44,883 nucleotides of DNA, taken from Actinomycetales bacterium mxb001. GTDB lineage: Bacteria; Actinomycetota; Actinomycetes; S36-B12. Positions 20,430 through 31,141 of the stretch are shown one piece after another. The translations under genes and the position numbers were made by a program. A model generated the notes under the pieces. The model ran no database searches, was not told the origin of the DNA, and saw only the letters and a list, made by a program, of their open reading frames with translations. Positions within the stretch are counted from its first letter, which is position 1. Each line of letters begins with the position of its first letter. Where the stretch lies: contig NBNH01000039.1 in the NCBI GenBank assembly GCA_004379115.1, positions 1 to 44,883 on the forward strand, in the 5' to 3' direction.

Positions 20430-20944
20430 CGAACCGCGCCCGGAACTACGAGCTGGAGATCGGAACGACGTCGTACGCCCTCGGTATCGAGGTGTGCCAG
20501 GAGTTGCGCGACCGGACCTTCGATGGGCAAGCGGGCTTCGGGGTCCGCGTCGAGCCAGGGGATGCAGACGAAAGCGCGCTGCGCTGCACGCGGGTGCGGA
20601 AGAGTGAGGTCGGGATCATCCGACACGACCTCGTCGAAGGCGATGATGTCGATGTCGAGCGTGCGCGGACCCCAGCGCACGTCGCGCGTGCGGTGCCACG
20701 CGTGCTCGACCGCCTGGCACGCAGCAAGCAGGTCGCCGGGATCGAGGTCGGTGTCGACGAGCAAGACGGCATTGAGGAAGTCGTCCTGATCGGGCCCGCC
20801 CACCGGATCTGTCTCGTAGACGTACGAGACGGCGCCGACGCGCACGCCGTCGGACGATGCCAACAGATCGATAGCGCCCTGCAGGGCAGCCAGACGGTCC
20901 CCGATATTGGCGCCGATGGCCAGGACGGCTCGCGATGACATCAC
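20426..20944 (-). CDS. folK: FolK, hydroxymethyldihydropterin pyrophosphokinase
   Basis: FolK transfers pyrophosphate from ATP to 6-hydroxymethyl-7,8-dihydropterin, giving the substrate of FolP. The 172-residue protein has AIGANIGDR at the N-terminus, the signature RWGPRTLDIDIIAF, and LPHPRAAQRAFV. It is coupled by ATGA overlaps to folB upstream and DUF3180 downstream. Confidence 0.96.
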   Translation of the reverse strand: MMSSRAVLAIGANIGDRLAALQGAIDLLASSDGVRVGAVSYVYETDPVGGPDQDDFLNAVLLVDTDLDPGDLLAACQAVEHAWHRTRDVRWGPRTLDIDIIAFDEVVSDDPDLTLPHPRAAQRAFVCIPWLDADPEARLPIEGPVAQLLAHLDTEGVRRRSDLQLVVPGAVR

Positions 20945-21330
20945 GTCACTCGACGACGCAGGATGCGGATGACGATGTCATCAGCGGGCACGCCGACGGG
21001 AGCCTGAGGTTTGTGGATGACGACCTCGACGATGAGGACTCCGGGAAAGGCCAGGCACCGGTCCGCGATCCGCTGAGCGAGAGTCTCGATGAGGTCGACA
21101 GGCTCACCGGAGATTTCGGCGTGCGTCATCTGCGCGACATCGGCGTAGTTGACCGTCTTGGTCAGGTCGTCATCGCGCGCGGCGGCCGATGTGTCGACGC
21201 CCAGACGAATGTCGGCAATGAAGGGCTGCCCTCTGAGTCGCTCGTCGGGCAGGACGCCGTGGTGTCCGTGGGCACGAATGCCCAGGACCTCGATGACATC
21301 GACGCCGTCGTCGGCATGCAGTGCGCTCAT
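20941..21330 (-). CDS. folB: FolB, dihydroneopterin aldolase
   Basis: FolB cleaves dihydroneopterin to hydroxymethyldihydropterin and glycolaldehyde. The 129-residue protein matches the family length. IRAHGHHGVLPDER carries the substrate-binding Glu region, VNYADVAQ holds the conserved Tyr, and VVIHKPQAP carries the catalytic Lys. The start overlaps the folP stop as ATGA, and its stop overlaps the folK start. Confidence 0.95.
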   Translation of the reverse strand: MSALHADDGVDVIEVLGIRAHGHHGVLPDERLRGQPFIADIRLGVDTSAAARDDDLTKTVNYADVAQMTHAEISGEPVDLIETLAQRIADRCLAFPGVLIVEVVIHKPQAPVGVPADDIVIRILRRRVT

Positions 21331-22181
21331 GCGGGACCTCGCCAGGCTCGGGCCACCATGACCGCATCATGGCTCGCGGCGACCTCGTGGACACGCACAC
21401 CCCAGACGCCAGCCGCGGCCGCGAGCGCGGTGATCGCATCACCGGCAGCCTCACGCCCCTCGAGCGGGCGAAGCTGACCGTCGGCATCGGCGAGGAGTTC
21501 GCCGAGGAAGCGCTTGCGCGAGGCACCCAGCAAGAGGGGGTGACCGAGCGACATGAGGGCCTCGAGATCGCGCAGGATCGCCCAGTTGTGCTCGGCGTTC
21601 TTGGCAAAGCCCAGGCCGGGGTCGATGACGACGCGATCGAGAGAGACTCCCGCGGCTTCGAGCGCGACCAACCGGGCGCCGATCTCGCGGCACACATCGC
21701 TCACCACGTCGTCATAGGTGGCCAGTGACTGCATGACCGCACTGGGCCCGCGCCAGTGCATGGCGATGAAGGGGGCCGAGACCGTGGCGAGGAACGGCAG
21801 CATGTCAGGGTCGGCCTGACCGCCGCTGACGTCGTTGACGACACAGGCACCCCGGGACACGCACTCGGCGGCCACGCTCGCTCGCATCGTGTCGATACTC
21901 ACGGGGATCGCGTCGGCGACCAGAGCATCAACGACGGGGAGGACACGTGCGAGCTCCTCCTGCTCCGGGATGCGGTCGGCACCGGGGCGCGTGGACTCAC
22001 CCCCGACATCGACGATGTCGGCACCGGCCTCGCGCAGCAGCCGCCCACGCTTGATCGCATCGCTGGCGTCATGCCAACGCCCGCCGTCCGAAAATGAATC
22101 GGGAGTGACGTTGAGGATCCCCATGACCACGGTGCGGTCGAGTGAGGAGATCTCGCGGGGCAGACCGGCCGGGTGCCGCAC
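21327..22181 (-). CDS. folP: FolP, dihydropteroate synthase
   Basis: FolP condenses the pterin pyrophosphate with p-aminobenzoate; it is the sulfonamide target. Motifs in order are MGILNVTPDSFSDGG, GGESTRPGAD, SIDTMRA, NDVSGGQADPDM, DPGLGFAKNAEHNW, GASRKRFLGEL and VRVHEV. The GTG at 22181, one base after the folE stop and preceded by GGGGGA, gives 284 residues. The longer track start lies inside folE. Confidence 0.96.
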   Translation of the reverse strand: MRHPAGLPREISSLDRTVVMGILNVTPDSFSDGGRWHDASDAIKRGRLLREAGADIVDVGGESTRPGADRIPEQEELARVLPVVDALVADAIPVSIDTMRASVAAECVSRGACVVNDVSGGQADPDMLPFLATVSAPFIAMHWRGPSAVMQSLATYDDVVSDVCREIGARLVALEAAGVSLDRVVIDPGLGFAKNAEHNWAILRDLEALMSLGHPLLLGASRKRFLGELLADADGQLRPLEGREAAGDAITALAAAAGVWGVRVHEVAASHDAVMVARAWRGPA

Positions 22182-22182
22182 G

Positions 22183-22823
22183 CTATCCCCCGAGCAGTGC
22201 CATGGCCTCGGCACGCGTGGCCGGATTGGCCAGGGCGCCGCGGACCGCACTGGTGACCGTTCGGGCTCCGGGCTTGCGAACGCCGCGCATCGACATGCAC
22301 ATGTGCTCGCACGAAAGGACCACGATCGCCCCGCGCGGCTGCAGGATGCGCATGAGCGAATCGGCCACCTGGGTCGTCAGACGCTCCTGCACCTGGGGCC
22401 GCTTGGCGAAGACCTCGACGACGCGCGCAAGCTTGGACAGACCCGTGATGCGACCGTTGTCGCCCGGGATGTAGCCGACATGCGCGACGCCATGGAAGGG
22501 CACCAGGTGGTGCTCGCAGGTGCTGAACACCTCGATGTCCTTGACGATGACCAACTCGTCGTGGCCGATGTCAAAGGTTGTGGTGAGCACGTCGTCGGCT
22601 GTCATGTGCATGCCGGAGAACATCTCGGCGTACGCGCGGGCCACCCGAGCGGGCGTATCGAGGAGACCGTCTCGGTCAGGGTCCTCGCCGATGGCCAGCA
22701 GGAGTTCGCGCACGGCGCGCTCCGCACGCTCGTGGTCGAAGGGACGCACGGCCGGCGGCTCGTTCGGCAAGGAGATGGGATCGATCCCCGTGCGACCGAC
22801 GTCGAGGCGATCCGTGTCGGAGG

Positions 22824-22827
<4 letters not shown>
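22183..22827 (-). CDS. folE: FolE, GTP cyclohydrolase I
   Basis: FolE opens GTP to dihydroneopterin triphosphate, the first step to folate. The 214-residue protein shows the zinc ligands in [10 protein letters not shown] and in [16 protein letters not shown], plus the GLSKLAR(V)VE substrate segment. The start overlaps the ftsH stop (ATGA), and the gene is followed at once by folP. Confidence 0.97.
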
Positions 22828-24872
<2,045 letters not shown>

Positions 24873-24923
24873 GGCGCGTCTCCTGGATCGGCGTGGGGCG
24901 GAAGTTCCGCTCGTGAGGGACAA

Positions 24924-24942
24924 CCCCCGAGCGAATCGGGGG
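24924..24942 (-). promoter_or_regulatory. ftsH: stem-loop in the ftsH leader
   Basis: CCCCCGA and TCGGGGG form a perfect 7-bp stem around a 5-base loop. It lies just downstream of the proposed ftsH -10 box, about 10-25 bases into the transcript. It may stabilise or regulate the message. Confidence 0.4.
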
Positions 24943-24956
24943 ATTCCCGTCCTCAG

Positions 24957-24962
24957 ACGGTA
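24957..24962 (-). promoter_or_regulatory. ftsH: candidate -10 box of the ftsH-folE operon
   Basis: TACCGT on the minus strand fits TANNNT, about 85 bases before the ftsH start. There is no clear -35 at 17 bases. Confidence 0.35.
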
Positions 24963-24983
24963 CACCGCTCAGGGGCGTTCCCT

Positions 24984-24998
24984 CCGGGCTGAGCCCGG
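24984..24998 (-). terminator. GC hairpin just after hpt
   Basis: CCGGGCT and AGCCCGG flank a single base immediately downstream of the hpt stop. A realistic fold is a 5-bp stem with a 5-base loop. It lacks a U-tract, so termination is only a possibility. Confidence 0.35.
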
Positions 24999-25000
24999 GC

Positions 25001-25555
25001 CTAGCCCCCGTAGACCCAGGGGTCCAGGACGCAGATCTCCCGAAGATTGCGGTAGCGCTCGTTGTAGTCGAGTCCGTAGCCCACCACGAAGACGTTGGGG
25101 ATATCGAAGCCCACGTAGCGGGGGGAGACCGGGACCTTGACCGCCTCGGGCTTGCGCAGCAGGGCGAAGACCTCGACCGAGGCGACGCCGCGGGACCCCA
25201 GGTTCTTCAGCAGCCACGAGAGCGTCAGGCCGGTGTCGAGGATGTCTTCGACCACGAGCACGTGACGACCGGCGATATCGGTGTCGAGGTCCTTGAGGAT
25301 GCGCACGACGCCGGACGACTGGGTGCCGGATCCGTAGGACGAGACGGCCATCCAGTCCATGTGCACGTGCGACTTCATGTGCCGGACGAAGTCGGCCATC
25401 ACCAAGGTGGCGCCCTTGAGCACGCCCACGAGCAGCAGATCTCGACCGGCGTAGTCGGTATCGACCTGCGCGGCGATCTCGGCCAGGCGCTCTTGGATCT
25501 GGCTCTCGGTCAGCAGCACGCTGGTGATCTCAGACGGGACGTGGTCGGCGTCCAC
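25001..25555 (-). CDS. hpt: Hpt, hypoxanthine(-guanine) phosphoribosyltransferase
   Basis: Hpt salvages hypoxanthine or guanine to the nucleotide using PRPP. The PRPP-binding motif is [15 protein letters not shown], and the family-typical [32 protein letters not shown] and the C-terminal ICVLDP are all present. GTG 25555 is chosen: GGAG lies 5 bases upstream and it starts 2 bases after the tilS stop, giving 184 residues. The tilS-hpt-ftsH order is a common bacterial arrangement. Confidence 0.95.
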   Translation of the reverse strand: MDADHVPSEITSVLLTESQIQERLAEIAAQVDTDYAGRDLLLVGVLKGATLVMADFVRHMKSHVHMDWMAVSSYGSGTQSSGVVRILKDLDTDIAGRHVLVVEDILDTGLTLSWLLKNLGSRGVASVEVFALLRKPEAVKVPVSPRYVGFDIPNVFVVGYGLDYNERYRNLREICVLDPWVYGG

Positions 25556-25557
25556 GC

Positions 25558-26589
25558 TCACTCCTCGGGGGCTCGTGGGGCGTTGCGGTCGCGGCGCTCG
25601 CGGACCGAGTCGACGCGACCAAGCGTCAGCCTTCCATACGCACGCCATGCACCCACATGGGCGGGCAGGTCGACCGCACCCTGGCCGTGCCAGTCCGAGA
25701 TCAGCGCCTCGATGCGATCGACATGGGCCAGCGTCAGATCGGTCGCGGGTACGCCGGCCCGCAGGGCAGCGTGACGTACGACGCGCGTGCGCACGGCACG
25801 CGGGAGCGCCTCGAGAGCGGTCACCTCGAAGGCCAGGCCCGCTTCGACGGCGATCTCCAGGTGCGCAAGGGCGTTGGCGGCGAGGTCGTCCAGGGCATCG
25901 GCGTCGTCTCGCAGCAGGCGTGCCGACCGCGCGAGGCCATCGACGACATCATCGCCGAGCGCATCAGCGAGGGCAGGGAGCGCTTGTGTGCGGACGCGCA
26001 CGCGCGCGAATGCCGTGTCGGCGTTGTGGGGGTCCTCCCACGCATCGTGCCCGTCCAGGCTCGCCCGGACGACAGATCGCGGAACGTCGAGCAGCGGTCG
26101 GCGCCAGAGTCCGTCGACCGGCGACATCGCCGCCAGGGACCGGGCACCCGATCCGCGTGCCAGGCGGAGCAGAACGGTCTCGGCCTGGTCATCGCGGGTG
26201 TGCGCGAGCAGGATCGCCGCGCAGCCCAGTCGCTCGGCCGCGGCACTCAGCGCGGCACGACGTGCATCACGGGCGGCCGCCTCCAGTCCCCCGCTGCCCG
26301 GCCCGATGGCGACATCGACGCGCACCACCTCGACCGGGTCGAGCCCCGCGCGAGCGCAGGCCTCACCCGCTGTCGCGGCCACCGCCGATGAGTCGCCTTG
26401 CAGTCCGTGATCGACGACGACAGCGGCGATGTGTCGGCCCGACACTCGGCTCTCATCACCAGCGGCAAGGGCTAGTGCGAGCGAGTCAGCGCCACCGGAG
26501 CACGCCACGAGCACCGGATGCGCAACATCGACATCGGCGAGCGATGCACGGATGGCGCGACGTACGACGTGCCGCGCGTCGTCGCTCAC
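25558..26589 (-). CDS. tilS: TilS, tRNA(Ile)-lysidine synthetase
   Basis: TilS attaches lysine to C34 of tRNA-Ile(CAU) so that it reads AUA. The 343-residue protein has the PP-loop [15 protein letters not shown], then VVVDHGLQ and [21 protein letters not shown], and the family segment [11 protein letters not shown] helical C-terminal part follows. The GTG at 26589 overlaps the stop of the metalloprotease gene (GTGA); the track start at 26664 is inside that gene. Confidence 0.93.
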   Translation of the reverse strand: MSDDARHVVRRAIRASLADVDVAHPVLVACSGGADSLALALAAGDESRVSGRHIAAVVVDHGLQGDSSAVAATAGEACARAGLDPVEVVRVDVAIGPGSGGLEAAARDARRAALSAAAERLGCAAILLAHTRDDQAETVLLRLARGSGARSLAAMSPVDGLWRRPLLDVPRSVVRASLDGHDAWEDPHNADTAFARVRVRTQALPALADALGDDVVDGLARSARLLRDDADALDDLAANALAHLEIAVEAGLAFEVTALEALPRAVRTRVVRHAALRAGVPATDLTLAHVDRIEALISDWHGQGAVDLPAHVGAWRAYGRLTLGRVDSVRERRDRNAPRAPEE

Positions 26590-27605
26590 GCGTGGACCCG
26601 TCGGACCCAGGCTGCCGGGTCGTGGATCTCCTTGGGCAGCGGGAGCGTGTCGGGCGAGGTCCACACGGCGTTGAAGCCCGACATGCCCACACGCTCGACG
26701 ACACCGCGGACGAAGGCGGCGCCGTCGGTGTACTGGCGAAGTTTTGCGTCGAGGCCGAGCAGTCGGCGCAGCGCACCATCGAGGGTGCCCGCCTGGTGGC
26801 GACGGGTCTCGAAGCGAGCGCGGATCGTCTCCACCGTGGGCACGACGGCGGGGCCGACCGCATCCATGACGACATCGGCATGACCTTCTAGGAGCGACAT
26901 GAGGGCGGTCAGGCGATCGAGCACAGCGCGCTGCTCGGGGGTCTGCACCAGGTCGAGCAGTCCACCGGAGCCGCGCTGCCCCGAGCGCAGTCCGGACACC
27001 GCTCGAGAGATGGCGCTACGGGCATCCAGGTCGGCGGCCTTGAGGTAGGCGTGCACCTCCGAGGTGAAGTGGTCCGACAACCACGTGACGGCCCCGAACT
27101 GCACGCGGTGCGTCTCTTCGTGAAGGCACACCCACAGTCGGAAGTCCGTGGCATCGACCCCGAGTTGTGTCTCGGCGTGGACGATGTTGGGCGCGACGAG
27201 CAGGAGTCGCCCCTGACCGCCGAAGGCCTCGAACTGGCCGAGCACCTTGCCGGACAGCCACGACAGCACCACGCCCATCTGCACAGCGGTGACCCGCGAA
27301 CCGACCGCCTGGGCCACCGCACTTGGTTCGCGATCGCGCAGGAGATGGGCAACGGGCTCGATCGCGGTCTGGAACTGCCCGACGTTCGACGAGATCCATT
27401 CAGGGCGTCCGACGACGACAGTGCGGTGCTCGTCGAAAGGCGCTTCGAGTCCGGTGACATCCATGACGGGCCCGACGGCACGTTCGCTCGCTCGCCGAAG
27501 TTGGCGCACCACGGCCTCGACCTCGACGCGTGAGGCAAGGGGCCCGGCGGGCGCGAGCCTGATGCCGGTGCTGCGGGCCAGCTGCCAATCGACGAGGTCG
27601 GACAC
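26586..27605 (-). CDS. DUF2342 zinc-dependent metalloprotease-like protein
   Basis: The 339-residue protein belongs to the family labelled coenzyme F420 biosynthesis-associated / zinc-dependent metalloprotease (DUF2342). The metal-site motif is HEETH in WVCLHEETHRVQF, with a later EGHADVVMD that may add a ligand. GTG 27605 (MSDLVDWQLARSTG) is chosen since TACAGT lies 6 bases upstream. The track start at 27647 falls inside dacB. It is conserved between dacB and tilS in actinobacteria. A protease activity or link to F420 is a family label and is not shown by the sequence. Confidence 0.88.
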   Translation of the reverse strand: MSDLVDWQLARSTGIRLAPAGPLASRVEVEAVVRQLRRASERAVGPVMDVTGLEAPFDEHRTVVVGRPEWISSNVGQFQTAIEPVAHLLRDREPSAVAQAVGSRVTAVQMGVVLSWLSGKVLGQFEAFGGQGRLLLVAPNIVHAETQLGVDATDFRLWVCLHEETHRVQFGAVTWLSDHFTSEVHAYLKAADLDARSAISRAVSGLRSGQRGSGGLLDLVQTPEQRAVLDRLTALMSLLEGHADVVMDAVGPAVVPTVETIRARFETRRHQAGTLDGALRRLLGLDAKLRQYTDGAAFVRGVVERVGMSGFNAVWTSPDTLPLPKEIHDPAAWVRRVHA

Positions 27606-27611
27606 CCCTTG

Positions 27612-27617
27612 ACTGTA
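27612..27617 (-). promoter_or_regulatory. -10 box, leaderless start of the DUF2342 gene
   Basis: TACAGT on the minus strand lies 6 bases before the GTG. The nearest GGAGG is too far upstream to serve this start. Confidence 0.45.
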
Positions 27618-27628
27618 CGTCGCCTCCG

Positions 27629-28954
27629 CTAGCCGGAGCAGGTGCACTCGGCGAGGGCCGTCGCCGCTCGATCCAGGGCATCGCGTGACAGCGCAACATC
27701 GCCCGCCTTGTCAGACATGAAGGCGAACACGAGGAGTCGACCGTTGGCGTCGACCACGGTGCCGGCCAGCGTGGAGACACCGATGAGCGTTCCGGTCTTG
27801 GCGCGCACGATGCCGGCACCCGCTGCCGCCTCCCCCGACAGGAACCGATCGTTGAGGGTGCCGGTGAGTCCCGCGATCGGCAGTCCGGTGATCAGCGGCC
27901 AACTCCACGGCGGACTCGACGTGCCCGCGGCCGTGGCGATGACCGATGCCAAAGTCGATGGCGAGGCGACATCGTCGTACGACAGGCCACTGCCATCGAC
28001 GGAGACAAGTCCCGTCGTCGGGACGCCGAGATCCGTGAGCGCCTGTTTCGTTGCCGCGGCGCCCGACTCGAATGAACCCGTGCCGGTCAAGGCGGCTCCC
28101 GCGAGGTGCGCCAATTGCTCGGCCATGTCGTTATCGGATTCGGTGAGCATGGTTTCGACCATGGTGGCCAGGGCAACCGACTCGGTCTCGGCGATGACGC
28201 TGCCGATCGCCGTACCGGGTTGGGGACCGTCGACGGCCAGGCCGCGCTCCCCCAGCATGCCGGCGAACATCGTGGCGGCGGCCAGTGCGGGATCGGGCTC
28301 GCGTGCATCGGATCCGGGGATGCGGGCGCGATCGACGACGAGGGCCGACACCGGCGCCGCGACGCCCATCGCCGGATAGGAGGAATCCCAGCCGGGAGCG
28401 ATGGCCGGACCCGTGAACAGCGATGTGTCATAGCGCAGCGCGATGGAGGTGCCCGGATCGACCTGCGCCGCCACTTCATCGGCGAGTTCACCCAGCGATG
28501 AGCCTTCGGCGGCCACGGACGCCAGGGTGGGGTCGCCCGCTCCGACGATCGTGAGCACCGACGTTGTGGGGTCCCAGGTCACCGTCGTCACGAGACGTTG
28601 ATCGGGACCGAGCGCGCTGAGTACCGAGACAGCGGTGAAGACCTTTTCATTGGACGCCGTGGATCGCGGCGTGGTCCCGTCCTGATCGAACACGAGCTCA
28701 CCGGTGGCCACGTCGATGACGACGGCACCCACGGAACCGCCCAGAGCCGAGTCGGAGAGCGGTCCCTCGAGGGCCGCGGATACCGCGCTGGCGACCGGGG
28801 CGGTGGCCGGTTGGGTGCTCGCCGGCGGCAGGACCGGGCCAGCCTGGCCCGCGGGCGCCGCTGCTGAGGCGGGCACGGCGAGGGCGCCAAGCATGACGAC
28901 GGCCCCTAACACGACGGGAGCCGTCCGCCGATCTCGCCAGCGCGCACCGAACAC
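27629..28954 (-). CDS. dacB: D-alanyl-D-alanine carboxypeptidase/endopeptidase, PBP4 (DacB) type
   Basis: This is a class C low-molecular-weight penicillin-binding protein that trims peptidoglycan stem peptides. The three active-site motifs are SxxK as SNEK (STASNEKVFTA), SxN as SDN (TESDNDMAEQLA) and KTG as AKTGTLIG. The chosen GTG 28954 gives MFGARWRDRRTAPVVLGAVVMLGALAVPASA, a signal peptide, and 441 residues. The upstream 52 codons of the track ORF overlap the ppa promoter region and look spurious. TAGTGT 7 bases upstream suggests a leaderless transcript. It is divergent from ppa. Confidence 0.92.
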   Translation of the reverse strand: MFGARWRDRRTAPVVLGAVVMLGALAVPASAAAPAGQAGPVLPPASTQPATAPVASAVSAALEGPLSDSALGGSVGAVVIDVATGELVFDQDGTTPRSTASNEKVFTAVSVLSALGPDQRLVTTVTWDPTTSVLTIVGAGDPTLASVAAEGSSLGELADEVAAQVDPGTSIALRYDTSLFTGPAIAPGWDSSYPAMGVAAPVSALVVDRARIPGSDAREPDPALAAATMFAGMLGERGLAVDGPQPGTAIGSVIAETESVALATMVETMLTESDNDMAEQLAHLAGAALTGTGSFESGAAATKQALTDLGVPTTGLVSVDGSGLSYDDVASPSTLASVIATAAGTSSPPWSWPLITGLPIAGLTGTLNDRFLSGEAAAGAGIVRAKTGTLIGVSTLAGTVVDANGRLLVFAFMSDKAGDVALSRDALDRAATALAECTCSG

Positions 28955-28961
28955 GTAGGGA

Positions 28962-28967
28962 ACACTA
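28962..28967 (-). promoter_or_regulatory. dacB: -10 box, leaderless start of dacB
   Basis: TAGTGT on the minus strand lies 7 bases before the dacB GTG in the 40-base dacB/ppa divergent gap. Confidence 0.45.
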
Positions 28968-28994
28968 GGACAGGCAGCCCTTCGAGGAGGTTCC

Positions 28995-29498
28995 GTGACA
29001 TCCGCGCCGCTGGAATTCGACGTCACTATCGAGATCCCTGCGGGCAGCCGCAATAAGTACGAGATGGACCACCGGACCGGCCGCATTCGCCTCGACCGGA
29101 TGCTCTTCACGGCGACCCGCTACCCGCACGACTACGGGTTCGTCGATGACACCCTCGGGCTCGACGGCGACCCCCTCGACGCCCTCGTGCTCGTGCAGGA
29201 ACCGACGTTTCCCGGAGTCGTCATCCGGTGCCGGACCGTGGGCATGTTCCGCATGACTGACGAGGCCGGCGGCGACGACAAGTTGCTGTGCGTGCCGCTC
29301 AACGATCCGCGCCTCGACCACCTGCGCGACATCTACCACGTGGCCGAGTTCGATCGACTGGAGATCCAGCACTTCTTCGAGGTCTACAAGGACCTCGAGC
29401 CGGGTAAGTCCGTTGAGGGCGCAACGTGGGTGGGGCGCGAGGAGGCGGAGCAGGAAATCCGGGAATCCTGGGAGCGCTACGACGCCACGGAGAAGTAG
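28995..29498 (+). CDS. ppa: Ppa, soluble inorganic pyrophosphatase (family I)
   Basis: Ppa hydrolyses pyrophosphate released by biosynthesis. The 167-residue protein has the family I features [14 protein letters not shown], the metal-binding signature [10 protein letters not shown] with the preceding YPHDYGF, and [13 protein letters not shown]. The GTG start has an excellent ribosome site (GAGGAGG, 4 bases upstream). It shares a base with the NUDIX start (TAGTG), so the two are cotranscribed. Confidence 0.97.
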   Translation: MTSAPLEFDVTIEIPAGSRNKYEMDHRTGRIRLDRMLFTATRYPHDYGFVDDTLGLDGDPLDALVLVQEPTFPGVVIRCRTVGMFRMTDEAGGDDKLLCVPLNDPRLDHLRDIYHVAEFDRLEIQHFFEVYKDLEPGKSVEGATWVGREEAEQEIRESWERYDATEK

Positions 29499-29980
29499 TG
29501 CCTGGATCCGGAGACGGCTGGATCACGCTCGCCAGCGGACGCGTCATGTGGGGGCGCTACGGCGCGGCCGGCCTGCTGCTCTGCCATCGCGATGACAAAG
29601 CGACCGACCGCGTACTCCTCGCGCGCCGCGCCCATTGGGTTCATGGAGGAAACGGCCTGTGGTCGGTGCCCGGTGGGGCCATCGACGCCGAGGAGTCTCC
29701 CGTCGAGGCGGCCCTGCGCGAGTTCGACGAGGAGATCGGGGCCGTTCCCCCCGGCTGGCGCCTAGCCGGGATCCACGAGGTCGTGGTCGAGCCCGGTGTC
29801 TGGAGCTATCACACGTGCTGTGCGTTCGTCGACGAGCGACCGCACTACGACGCCACGCTGTCACTGGAAAACGACGAGGCGCAATGGTGGACCATCGACG
29901 AACTCACGGACCTGCCACTCTTCGGGCCGTTCGAAGACGCGCTTCCTGATCTGCTGCGGATCTTGACGGCCGAGCGCTAG
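29498..29980 (+). CDS. NUDIX hydrolase
   Basis: The complete Nudix box G-x5-E-x7-REFDEEIGA is present in a 160-residue protein, within VPGGAIDAEESPVEAALREFDEEIG. The start is GTG 29498, overlapping the ppa stop by one base; earlier in-frame starts lie in ppa. Such enzymes hydrolyse nucleoside diphosphates linked to other groups, often releasing pyrophosphate or phosphate, which fits its pairing with ppa. The specific substrate is unknown. Its TAG stop shares the palindrome CTAG with the stop of the convergent gene. Confidence 0.9.
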   Translation: MPGSGDGWITLASGRVMWGRYGAAGLLLCHRDDKATDRVLLARRAHWVHGGNGLWSVPGGAIDAEESPVEAALREFDEEIGAVPPGWRLAGIHEVVVEPGVWSYHTCCAFVDERPHYDATLSLENDEAQWWTIDELTDLPLFGPFEDALPDLLRILTAER

Positions 29981-31101
29981 CGAGCGGCGAGCTCTGCCAG
30001 CGTCACGTGATCGATGATGGGCGCGTAGGGCCCCATCGTGGGCGACGCCGGCTCACCCAGCGACACCTTGTCGATGCCGTACTTGAACGACGGCGAGGGC
30101 AGGATGTTGCGGACGATGAGGAACGCATTGGGCAGCGGCGCAGCCGCGCCGGGGTTGGCCCAGTTGAGGAAAGTCACGCCCTCGTACGCCGACCGATCGG
30201 GAACCTGGCCCGGTCCGACGATGGCCACCGTGTAGTTGCCGTCGGTCAGCGCGATCTCCCTGTCGCTCGCGCAGTCGACGACCGGCAGCGGCAGCACGTT
30301 GACGTTCTGGCAGATCGACCAGTAGCGCATGTCCTTGCGCACGCTCGGCGCCTTGCCCGTCACGATCAGGATCTTCGCGGGGTCATACGGCACGTCGGCG
30401 GCGAGATAGGACGTGTCGAAGCTGGGGTAGAAGCGACCACCCGGCGCCCTGATGAAGTAGTCGCTGGGCACGCCACTCGCCGTTTCGAGAATGGGCTGGT
30501 TGTCTGGCGGCCGAATCTGGTTGCCGACGCACGGCTTGAGTCGTTCGGTGCGCATCCCCTGAGCGCCGTCGTCGTGGACCAGCGTCACCGTCGGTAGTGG
30601 TCCGCCTGCGTAGGTGGATGTCTCAGACAGGTAGACGCGATACATGATGACGGTGACGTTCCTGAACGATGGCGATTGACCCGCGGCCGGCAGCGGGGCC
30701 GCCTGCAGTGAGTTGGGATCGCGCGGATTCTGCTTGGGGCTCACCGTGACGGTCCAAGAACCGTTCTTTGCGCGCTTGACCGTGACGTCGTTCACGCGAT
30801 CGATGACTTCGCGGTCTTCGTAGTTGTACGTCGTGATCGACCAGTAGCGCGCCTTGGGGTCACGGCCCTGGATGACGACCTTCTCCTTCGCGCCAATCAC
30901 GACGGCCTGGTTGATGTAGGCGGCATCGGTGTCGGGCCACGCGTAGTTGGCGCCCTGGGGGTAGACGATCGGCCAGGCGCATCGCCGATCCGGATCGGCG
31001 GGCAGGACGCCGATCGACTGCGCGGCCGGGGCGACGAGCAGGCCGGCGACCAGGGCACCGCACGCGGCGATGCCGACCATGAGGGAGCGCTTCACGGGCA
31101 T
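29977..31101 (-). CDS. secreted protein of unknown function, possibly DUF1214/DUF1254-like
   Basis: The 374-residue protein starts MPVKRSLMVGIAACGALVAGLLVAPAAQS, a clear signal peptide. The mature part has segments such as ARYWSITTYNYEDREVIDRVNDVTV and later DMRYWSICQNV and DGNYTVAIVGPG, apparently two related halves. YWS-x-T/C-x-Y patterns recall DUF1214-type domains, but the match is by eye only. Three cysteines could form disulfides. ATG 31101 is chosen because TACCGT sits 6 bases upstream; the track start at 31137 has no such support. Its stop overlaps that of the NUDIX gene. Confidence 0.83.
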   Translation of the reverse strand: MPVKRSLMVGIAACGALVAGLLVAPAAQSIGVLPADPDRRCAWPIVYPQGANYAWPDTDAAYINQAVVIGAKEKVVIQGRDPKARYWSITTYNYEDREVIDRVNDVTVKRAKNGSWTVTVSPKQNPRDPNSLQAAPLPAAGQSPSFRNVTVIMYRVYLSETSTYAGGPLPTVTLVHDDGAQGMRTERLKPCVGNQIRPPDNQPILETASGVPSDYFIRAPGGRFYPSFDTSYLAADVPYDPAKILIVTGKAPSVRKDMRYWSICQNVNVLPLPVVDCASDREIALTDGNYTVAIVGPGQVPDRSAYEGVTFLNWANPGAAAPLPNAFLIVRNILPSPSFKYGIDKVSLGEPASPTMGPYAPIIDHVTLAELAAR

Positions 31102-31107
31102 TCCCCG

Positions 31108-31113
31108 ACGGTA
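31108..31113 (-). promoter_or_regulatory. -10 box, leaderless start of the secreted-protein gene
   Basis: TACCGT on the minus strand lies 6 bases before ATG 31101. It decides the start against the longer ORF. Confidence 0.45.
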
Positions 31114-31141
31114 GCGGGACATCACCGCTCGATGCACGACT

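Noticed and set aside
28955-29110. N-terminal extension of dacB
   Set aside because: It would overlap ppa on the other strand and put sequence before a normal signal peptide.
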